5,085 nt of DNA from the NCBI GenBank assembly GCA_034437455.1, contig DAOTUB010000315.1:1-5085 (forward strand), read 5' to 3'. A program made the translations under genes and the position numbers. This document shows positions 1-4,957 of this stretch, piece after piece. Within the stretch, counting starts at the first letter, position 1, and every line of letters starts with the position of its first letter. Source of the stretch: DAOTUB01 sp034437455 (lineage in GTDB: Bacteria; Chloroflexota; Anaerolineae; B4-G1). Under the pieces are notes generated by a model. The model saw only the letters and a list, made by a program, of their open reading frames with translations, was not told where the DNA came from and did no database searches.

Positions 1-57
1 GCCGCGCTTTCCATAGCGCGCAGGCCCGCGAGGTATGGAAACCTCGGCTACATAGCC
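1..57. other. Cluster of three small palindromes, two with complementary loops
   Basis: This stretch lies beyond the end of the last gene and has no coding capacity. Three inverted repeats follow one another. The first, 3-20, is a 6-bp stem (CGCGCT/AGCGCG) with loop TTCCAT. The second, 29-46, is a 6-bp stem (CGAGGT/ACCTCG) with loop ATGGAA. The third, 46-57, is GGCTACATAGCC. The first two loops are exact reverse complements, and the match extends one base each side: TTTCCATA at 8-15 against TATGGAAA at 34-41. The two hairpins could therefore form a loop-loop (kissing) contact, or the arms could pair over a longer distance. The structure works on either strand, so the strand is undetermined. 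No U-tract follows the hairpins on the minus strand, so this does not look like a standard terminator for the operon. It may be part of a structured RNA or repeat cut by the window edge. Confidence 0.5.
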
Positions 58-86
58 CCGTTTTATTGAAAAGATACAGTCTGGAG

Positions 87-106
87 AAAAAAGAAACCTG
101 TCCCCC
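87..106. repeat. Possible end motif of a dispersed repeat (A-tract plus GAAACCTGTCCCCC)
   Basis: The 20 bases from 87 to 106 are an A6 tract followed by GAAACCTGTCCCCC. From memory, similar strings (GGGGACAGGTTTC followed by T-rich sequence on the opposite strand) occur as dispersed repeats in many bacterial genomes, often near IS200-like or REP-associated Y1 transposase genes. Only one copy is present here and no partner arm was found, so this is a weak call. The rest of 58-139 is unremarkable AT-richer spacer with no open reading frame. Confidence 0.25.
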
Positions 107-139
107 AGAGTTCTGAATTATACCCCGCAAACCGCCAAG

Positions 140-949
140 CTACTCCAGAGGTTGACAGTGAGGGCAGATAAAACTGCTGGTGCTGCCGGTCTTGATCTTT
201 TCAATCGGGGTGCCGCACGTCAGGCAAGGCTCATCCTCTGTGTAGCCGATCAAAAGATCTTCTTTGAGAAAGCCGCCCCGGTCGCCGTAGAGATTCAGCT
301 CGTACCACGCTCCTCCTTTGTCGACGCTGGGCTGTAGGCCCTGGCGAATCGCCTGGAATAGCGCGCTGATGTCATCGTCGGTCAGTGTGTTGATCTTTCG
401 CAGAGGGTGCAGCTTGGCCCTGAACAGGATGTCGTGGATGTAAAAGTTGCCGATGCCGGCGATGCGGGCCTGGTTCAGCAGGAAGGACTTGATCCCCCCG
501 CGCCGGCCTTTGAGCAGTGCGCGCAGATCGTCGATGGTCAGATCGAGGGCGTTGGGGCCGAGCTTGGCCGTCATTTTGTGGCTCTCCAGTTCATCCTTAG
601 GGACGTAGTGAGCGTAGCCGAACCACCAAAAGTTGACGACCAGGCAGGTTCCATTGGCAAAATCAAAGATCAGGCGATATTTCTCCGGGAGCGTGTTGCG
701 GGTGACGAGCAAAAGCTCACCGCCCATTCCCAGGCCCATGAGCAGCCAGCCCTGGCTCGTCTCGACGAAGAGCCATTTGCCGCGATGGGTGACGTCGCGG
801 ATCTGGGCGCCAGTCAATGCCTCGATGAATACCTCTTCGGGAACGTTGAGACATTTGGGCTGTAACACCTCGATGTTGGCAATCGTCTTGTTCACCAATT
901 CTTTCTTCATCTCGCGGGCGCGGACAGTGATTTCGGGTAGCTCGGGCAT
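140..949 (-). CDS. Divergent Fpg/Nei-family DNA glycosylase / AP lyase
   Basis: This 269-residue protein has the Fpg/Nei length and architecture, so it should excise oxidised bases and nick the abasic site in base excision repair. It starts MPELPE, giving the N-terminal Pro nucleophile and Glu3 after Met removal. Lys58 (HRGKWL) matches the conserved beta-hairpin lysine and Met75 (GLGMGG) the wedge methionine. The H2TH segment is at 158-183 (LLNQARIAGIGNFY onward, with Asn168). A C-terminal zinc finger has C242-x2-C245 and C262-x2-C265. Two usual DNA-contacting arginines are absent. The DPRRFG-type motif reads NFWWFG (106-111), and the zinc-finger Arg five residues before C262 is Thr257. Substrate preference is therefore uncertain. 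Automated pipelines would probably call it mutM/fpg or endonuclease VIII. The ATG at 949 has a good ribosome site (AAAGGAG, about 5 nt away). It is the last gene of the cluster, 25 bp after the AlkD homologue. Family assignment is firm; specificity is not. Confidence 0.93.
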   Translation of the reverse strand: MPELPEITVRAREMKKELVNKTIANIEVLQPKCLNVPEEVFIEALTGAQIRDVTHRGKWLFVETSQGWLLMGLGMGGELLLVTRNTLPEKYRLIFDFANGTCLVVNFWWFGYAHYVPKDELESHKMTAKLGPNALDLTIDDLRALLKGRRGGIKSFLLNQARIAGIGNFYIHDILFRAKLHPLRKINTLTDDDISALFQAIRQGLQPSVDKGGAWYELNLYGDRGGFLKEDLLIGYTEDEPCLTCGTPIEKIKTGSTSSFICPHCQPLE

Positions 950-974
950 GGGTCTCCTTTCGTTCCGTTATGAT

Positions 975-1841
975 CTACACGCTTCGCAGGGTCTTGACCG
1001 CGCTCTCGATGGAGCGGCGGTCTTGGGCGCTCACCGCCGGATCTGCGGCCCACTGCTCGTACATGGGAAGCAGCGACGCGAACTCGGGCAGGAACTTTTT
1101 GGTCATGCTGCGGATCGAGTCGCACAGTACCCAGGTGGCTGCGGGATCTTTTGGTGGGACGTGGCGGGCGAGAAAATCGCGCACCGGCTCCATCTCTCCC
1201 CGGGCAGCGAGGCGGATGGCAAAGCTGACGGCCTTTTTGACGTCAACCTCCTCGTCGAGCAGCAACCGCTCCGCCAGTTCCAGACAGCGAACGGTATAGG
1301 CCGGGTACTTCATCGCCAGACGGCCTACGACAGTGATGCCAGCCCGCCGCACCCATTTGTTCTCGTCGGCCAGCCACGGCTCTATCGCGGGCAGCCAAGT
1401 TTCCGGCTCCTTGCGCACGATAGGCTCCAACGCACTCATTGCAAATTGGTCGGTGTCCTCCCAGGTGATGCAGGTGCGGCATAGTTCCAGCAGCAGGGGG
1501 AGGATCGTTTCGGGGTCGGCCAACTCCATTTTTCCCAGCGGCACGACGGCGACGACGCGCCCCTCGCGACCGTATTCGTCCCACAGCAGGCGAGTCAGCG
1601 GGATAAAGTCGTCCAGGCGCTCGCGGGCGACCTTGCCAACCTCCTTGCCGATGGATTTGAGCACGGGGACAGGGATGCCGACTGTCTCCTGCTGCTTCCG
1701 TTGCTTCGCTTTGATGCCCGCCATGCTCTTTGGCTCGAACTGGAGCCAGAGAGCGCGCAGTGCATCGGCAGTGATGTGTGGCGTGGTTGGGTCATAGCCT
1801 GCGAGGATCTGACTGACTTGCTCTTTGATCTCTGCTGTCAT
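975..1841 (-). CDS. AlkD-like DNA alkylation repair protein (HEAT-like repeats)
   Basis: This 288-residue, mostly helical protein matches the DNA alkylation repair family (Pfam DNA_alkylation, AlkC/AlkD type). These are HEAT-repeat glycosylases that remove cationic alkylated bases such as N3-methyladenine and N7-methylguanine without flipping the base. Aligned to Bacillus cereus AlkD from memory, W127-x3-D131 (TWEDTD) corresponds to Trp109/Asp113 and Arg166 (NKWVRRAGI) to Arg148. The Asp-to-Arg spacing is 35 residues in both. The third active-site tryptophan (Trp187) is replaced by Phe207 in KKAVSFAIR. The ATG overlaps the stop of the upstream gene as ATGA (1838-1841), and a purine-rich AGGAAAAGGAAAC lies just before it, so translation is probably coupled. 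The Fpg-like gene follows after 25 bp. Membership of the family is well supported. Whether it is an active glycosylase or a structural relative is inference. Confidence 0.9.
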   Translation of the reverse strand: MTAEIKEQVSQILAGYDPTTPHITADALRALWLQFEPKSMAGIKAKQRKQQETVGIPVPVLKSIGKEVGKVARERLDDFIPLTRLLWDEYGREGRVVAVVPLGKMELADPETILPLLLELCRTCITWEDTDQFAMSALEPIVRKEPETWLPAIEPWLADENKWVRRAGITVVGRLAMKYPAYTVRCLELAERLLLDEEVDVKKAVSFAIRLAARGEMEPVRDFLARHVPPKDPAATWVLCDSIRSMTKKFLPEFASLLPMYEQWAADPAVSAQDRRSIESAVKTLRSV

Positions 1842-2794
1842 TTTGTTTCCTTTTCCTGTGTGTCAATCCGTCCAAATGCCTGGAGCGCGGTCAACGTCTC
1901 CAGGGTCAAGTGGCCGCGCCATTCCTGTTTGGCCTGTTCCCAGACGTCTGGATAGGAATCGCCCCAGGTCCAAACCGGATCCCAGGCGCCTTCAGGCGTT
2001 TGGTGCTCGATCTGATAATCCAGGTGCAACTGCAAATCGTCCCACAGTAGATCGGCAATGAGAGATATGGGCGACGGCGCCACCTTGAGCGGCGGAGCGC
2101 AGTAAGAATCCCATTCCTCCGGATCGCGGCTGACGATGACCAGGGTCACCGCGCGGAGCCGGGGCGTCAGACGCTCCCGAAGGTTTTCCGGCAACTCTTT
2201 GGTTTCCGCCAGGTTCAAGGCATAGCGAAGACTGTCTCCGCCTCCACCGAGCATTTCATCCGTTGCGGTCTCAATCGTGGCGACCGTATGCTCCGTCACG
2301 TCCACAAGCCAATCGGTTGGGACGGGCGCGGCATAGTGGTGAAGCAGCCCCACGATCTCGGCGCGAGGGATGATCAGGAAATCATCAAACGTGCGGGCGA
2401 GGCTGCCGTCTTTATCGTGCCACCACGGGGCGTGAGGAAAGGCGTTCGCGTCGCGCGGAACCACCCGCCAGACCTTGGCTCCGTCGTCGAACGTCGCCAA
2501 CAGGTACTCGACCGCGCCTCGGACCAGGGGCCGGTCAGCCGAGTGTCCCAGTTCCTTGAGGATGCGCAGCCCAATGCCAGTCGCCAGGGCAGACGAACTG
2601 GGGGTGCGCACATCCGCCTCGAGCGCGTGACCGAAGCCGCCATCGTCGTTCCGAAAGCGCGCCAGCTCGGCGGCCACGCTCTCGGCGGGGCCGTCCTCGA
2701 AGCGATACTCGAACATCGCCTGATCCAGAGGCCTGGCTTGCACCTTGATGAATTGACGCGCCCGCTCGAAGGCTTTATGGCTTAATTGCCTCAT
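1838..2794 (-). CDS. Alpha/alpha-toroid (prenyltransferase/squalene-cyclase-like) protein of unknown function
   Basis: This 318-residue soluble protein has no signal peptide or membrane segment. It shows features of the terpenoid cyclase/protein prenyltransferase alpha-alpha toroid fold. A QW-like segment at 45-61 reads ARFRNDDGGFGHALEAD, followed by a helix (SSSALATGIGLRIL). A second QW-like turn lies near the C-terminus (QTPEGAWDPVWTWGD, 265-279). The catalytic DxDD of squalene-hopene cyclases is missing and no polyprenyl-diphosphate site is visible. It should not be read as a lipid cyclase despite the likely automated label of prenyltransferase. The ATG at 2794 has a very strong ribosome site (GGGAGGAG, about 5 nt away) and lies 22 bp after the radical SAM stop. 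Its own stop overlaps the AlkD start by 4 bp. This coupling suggests a shared role, perhaps as a binding partner or scaffold, but the actual function is unknown. Confidence 0.85.
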   Translation of the reverse strand: MRQLSHKAFERARQFIKVQARPLDQAMFEYRFEDGPAESVAAELARFRNDDGGFGHALEADVRTPSSSALATGIGLRILKELGHSADRPLVRGAVEYLLATFDDGAKVWRVVPRDANAFPHAPWWHDKDGSLARTFDDFLIIPRAEIVGLLHHYAAPVPTDWLVDVTEHTVATIETATDEMLGGGGDSLRYALNLAETKELPENLRERLTPRLRAVTLVIVSRDPEEWDSYCAPPLKVAPSPISLIADLLWDDLQLHLDYQIEHQTPEGAWDPVWTWGDSYPDVWEQAKQEWRGHLTLETLTALQAFGRIDTQEKETK

Positions 2795-2816
2795 TTTTCT
2801 CCTCCCTCAGCTTTTC

Positions 2817-3944
2817 TCAAAACGTCGTTTGATCCTGCAACCACTCGGCGATCTGCCCCGCCAGGCTCTTGCCGATCCCTGGAAGTTCTCGCAGCCCCGC
2901 CTCTCCCTTCGCCTCGTAGATCGTGGCGATGCTCTCCGGCCACTCGTCCACCGTCCAGGCCGCCTTGCGGTAGGCCCAGATGCGGTACTCTTTCGCCTCC
3001 TCCAACTCCAGGTCGTAGGTCTTGAGGAACAGGCGCTCGGCGATGCGCTTGTTGACGGCCAGCGGCCCCGGCGCGACATAACGCGGCAGGCGGTCCAGCA
3101 AGCCATGTCGGGCGCACAACTCACGAACCACCAATCCCAGCCGGGCGTGGTAGGCCCTCGGCGGTCCATAGCTCGGTTTTCCGCCCACCTCCCAGTTGTA
3201 CAATTCCCGCCAGCGAGCCTCCAGTGTTGGATCGAATCGTCGGGCGGCCTCCAGCGTCCGCTTGGCCTGCACGCCGTCCATCGTCAGGCCGCCAGCCATC
3301 ACGAACGTTCCTCCGTGATCCTTGGCGGCGCGTGTCAGCTCGTCCAGATGCGCCTCGTCGTCACCCACGAAGGGAAATACGGGCATCATTGAGACGCCGA
3401 CCATGATGCCAGCGCTTGCCAGCCTCTCCATCGCTTTCAGGCGCAACTTGACGCCGGGACTGCGCGGTTCGAAAGCGCGCTTCAGCGCCGGGTCCAGGCT
3501 GCTGATACTGTAGACCACGCCCACCCACGCTCGCTCGTCGATCTCCACCAGCAGGTCGAGGTCGCGGGTGAGCAGCGGCGAGCGTTCGACGATGAAGAGC
3601 GGAAAGCCCAGGTCGTGCACCACCTCCAGCATGCCGCGCGACAGCCGGTACCGATCCTCGGCCGGGCGCTGCCAATCACCGACCGAGATCGTCTCATACT
3701 CCTGGCCAAAGAGTTCGCCGCGCAGCAACTCGACGGCGTTGATCTTGACCCCGATCAGCGTGTCGAAAGCCTCCGGATCGCGCCGCCCCAGGTAACGGCT
3801 GCCCCGCGAGTAGCAGAACTCGCACCCGCTGCGACAGCCCACGTAAGGGTGCGCCGTGTACTTGCCCCAGAACCAGGGACCGTCCACGTGCTTGTGGACG
3901 TTGACGATCTTGCGGTCGCGGTACTCTTGGAATTCCAGCTTCAC
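2817..3944 (-). CDS. SplB/COG1533-like radical SAM protein with C-terminal PolX-type helix-hairpin-helix domain
   Basis: This 375-residue protein begins with a radical SAM core. The [4Fe-4S] ligands are C37-x3-C41-x2-C44 (VGCRSGCEFCYSRG). The next segments fit the spore photoproduct lyase/COG1533 lineage: ISVGDWQRPAEDRYRLSR (86-103), SISSLDPALKRAFEPRSPGVKLRL (146-169) and a GVSMMPVFPFVGDDE strand-loop (183-197). The last ~65 residues are a separate domain resembling the 8-kDa N-terminal helix-hairpin-helix module of family X DNA polymerases. It contains AYRKAA at 324-329, and LPGIGKSLAGQIAEWL at 354-369 is the hairpin. The only other cysteine is C278, so the catalytic Cys of true SplB is not evident at its usual place. 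The start is a GTG supported by GGGAGG about 6 nt upstream. It is the first gene of the cluster, with a candidate promoter at 3977-4005. It probably acts on DNA, but the reaction is unknown. Confidence 0.9.
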   Translation of the reverse strand: MKLEFQEYRDRKIVNVHKHVDGPWFWGKYTAHPYVGCRSGCEFCYSRGSRYLGRRDPEAFDTLIGVKINAVELLRGELFGQEYETISVGDWQRPAEDRYRLSRGMLEVVHDLGFPLFIVERSPLLTRDLDLLVEIDERAWVGVVYSISSLDPALKRAFEPRSPGVKLRLKAMERLASAGIMVGVSMMPVFPFVGDDEAHLDELTRAAKDHGGTFVMAGGLTMDGVQAKRTLEAARRFDPTLEARWRELYNWEVGGKPSYGPPRAYHARLGLVVRELCARHGLLDRLPRYVAPGPLAVNKRIAERLFLKTYDLELEEAKEYRIWAYRKAAWTVDEWPESIATIYEAKGEAGLRELPGIGKSLAGQIAEWLQDQTTF

Positions 3945-3976
3945 GATGCGCCTCCCGTGACGCGAGCGTGCTGCTT

Positions 3977-4005
3977 ATTTGAAAGATCAGGAGTTACGCA
4001 GTCAA
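3977..4005 (-). promoter_or_regulatory. Candidate sigma-70-type promoter of the repair operon, -35 inside the MITE
   Basis: Read on the minus strand, TTGACT (4005-4000; 5 of 6 to TTGACA) is followed after exactly 17 bp by TCAAAT (3982-3977; 4 of 6 to TATAAT). Transcription would start near 3970, about 26 nt before the GTG at 3944, leaving room for the GGGAGG ribosome site. The -35 lies at the end of the MITE-like element and the -10 in the flanking host DNA. The call rests on consensus and spacing only. Confidence 0.5.
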
Positions 4006-4127
4006 TAGCGAACCCGTCGGTTGAGTAGCGCCAGCGTATCGAAACCAGGGCGAGCGTCAGTAAGACCCGTTCTTGGCTTCGATACGTCGCTTCACTCCTA
4101 CTCAGCCGGCGAACTGCGTAACTCCTG
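3988..4127. mobile_element. 140-bp MITE-like element with 15-bp TIRs and 5-bp target duplication
   Basis: The element is bounded by a perfect 15-bp inverted repeat, CAGGAGTTACGCAGT at 3988-4002 and its reverse complement at 4113-4127. It is flanked by a perfect direct repeat AAGAT (3983-3987 and 4128-4132), as expected of a target site duplication. Two further inverted pairs lie inside: 4018-4028 with 4098-4108 (11 bp, one G-T type mismatch) and 4035-4047 with 4074-4086 (13 bp, one mismatch). Almost the whole element can therefore fold into one long imperfect hairpin. It has no coding capacity, so it would have been moved by a transposase encoded elsewhere. The mobilising IS family cannot be fixed from this window. 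The element sits in the gap between rsmG and the repair cluster. Confidence 0.85.
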
Positions 4128-4174
4128 AAGATATTGGATCGCTGTGCGTAGAACTGTACGGTTATGGGAGCGTT

Positions 4175-4207
4175 GTCTGTTAGTAGATCGGGTTCGTCTA
4201 CTCAGAC
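4175..4207 (-). terminator. Bulged hairpin directly after the rsmG stop, possible terminator
   Basis: GTCTG (4175-4179) and AGTAGA (4182-4187), separated by a 2-nt bulge, pair with TCTACT (4197-4202) and CAGAC (4203-4207). The result is an 11-bp stem with a 9-nt loop. The structure begins at the first base after the rsmG stop codon on the minus strand. No U-run follows it on that strand, so it is not a textbook intrinsic terminator. It could terminate weakly or protect the 3' end of the transcript. Confidence 0.4.
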
Positions 4208-4927
4208 TTATTCTAGCGGTCGTTTCTTGGGTATCCCTGCTCGGCGGGGATACTTTTCTGGGGTGGCGGCTACCTTGTCTATCACAACCAGATAGCGCGT
4301 TTCGGCCAGCCCGCGCAGTTCCACGGGCACTAGTTGTCGCACCCGTCCTCCCAACGTGGTGATGGCCGCGTCGGCGCTGTGGACTTCGGCGGCGGCCCCC
4401 TCTCCTTTCTGCGCCAGTATCCTACCTCCCACCCGCACCAGCGGCAGCAGATATTCCGCCAGCGTCGGCATCTCGGCCACAGAGCGGGCCAGCGCCCAGT
4501 CGTATTGCTCGCGGTGGAGCGGATCGTGGCCCAAGTCCTCCGATCGAGCGTGGATCGCCTGGACCTCCTCCAACCCCAACGTATGCACCAGATGCTTCAG
4601 AAAGGTCACCTTCTTGCCCGTAGCCTCCAGCAGCGTCAACCTCATTCCCGGACAGACGATCTTGAGTGGCAATCCCGGAAATCCTGCTCCCGTGCCCACG
4701 TCGATCACTCGCGCCCCCGTCGCCAACTCTGCGCGAGACAGTGCCTTGAGGCAAGAAAGCGAATCGAGGAAGTGACGCACCAGCACGCCTTCCCAGTCGG
4801 TGATGGCCGTCAGGTTGAAGCGCTGGTTCCAGTCCACCAATGCCTGATAACAGGTCTCAAAGGCAGCCAGGTGACGGTCGGTGAGTGTGATATCCAGCTC
4901 ACGAGCGCCTGCGATCAGGGGTTCCAT
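4208..4927 (-). CDS. rsmG: 16S rRNA (guanine527-N7)-methyltransferase RsmG (GidB)
   Basis: RsmG transfers a methyl group from S-adenosylmethionine to N7 of G527 in 16S rRNA in the cytoplasm. In other bacteria its loss gives low-level streptomycin resistance. From the ATG at 4927 the protein has 239 residues, the usual family length. Visible hallmarks are WNQRFNLTAI (33-42), RHFLDSL (51-57), the SAM-binding loop VIDVGTGAGFPGLPLKI (74-90), ARSVAEMPTLAEYLLPL (147-163) and the C-terminal signature KYPRRAGIPKKRPL (225-238). An in-frame TTG at 4957 would add ten residues, but it directly follows a TAG codon, lacks a ribosome site and would exceed the family norm. The ATG itself has only a weak GGA upstream. 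No known partner gene (such as mnmG or parA) is in view. The upstream DNA resembles a mobile-element edge, which may have displaced the native leader. Confidence 0.96.
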   Translation of the reverse strand: MEPLIAGARELDITLTDRHLAAFETCYQALVDWNQRFNLTAITDWEGVLVRHFLDSLSCLKALSRAELATGARVIDVGTGAGFPGLPLKIVCPGMRLTLLEATGKKVTFLKHLVHTLGLEEVQAIHARSEDLGHDPLHREQYDWALARSVAEMPTLAEYLLPLVRVGGRILAQKGEGAAAEVHSADAAITTLGGRVRQLVPVELRGLAETRYLVVIDKVAATPEKYPRRAGIPKKRPLE

Positions 4928-4957
4928 ACGGTCCAAATCCGGCTGAGTAGGTTCCAA

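Noticed and set aside
117..122. Minus-strand TATAAT that could drive transcription into the hairpins at 1-57
   Set aside because: No acceptable -35 at 16-18 bp and no extended -10 TG. Left out as a promoter, though it could be revisited if an RNA is found there.
407..1484. Long plus-strand open frames opposite the Fpg-like and AlkD-like genes
   Set aside because: They lie antisense to well-supported conserved proteins, show no recognisable domain and are what high-GC coding DNA produces by chance.
1838..2794. Functional squalene-hopene cyclase or prenyltransferase
   Set aside because: The DxDD acid motif and diphosphate-binding residues are absent, and the protein is about half the length of squalene-hopene cyclases.
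2829..3392. 187-codon plus-strand open frame opposite the radical SAM gene
   Set aside because: It is antisense to a gene with clear radical SAM and HhH motifs. Its translation is low-complexity without domain features.
3987..4128. CRISPR array or operator reading of the inverted repeats
   Set aside because: There are no direct repeats with regular spacers. The paired ends with exact target duplication are explained better by a transposed element.
4144..4362. 72-codon plus-strand open frame across the rsmG 3' end and hairpin
   Set aside because: It overlaps the conserved rsmG C-terminus and the hairpin, has no clear ribosome site and no recognisable similarity.
4928..4957. TTG start for rsmG, adding ten residues
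   Set aside because: It directly follows an in-frame TAG at the putative element boundary and has no ribosome site. The ATG at 4927 gives the usual 239-residue family length.
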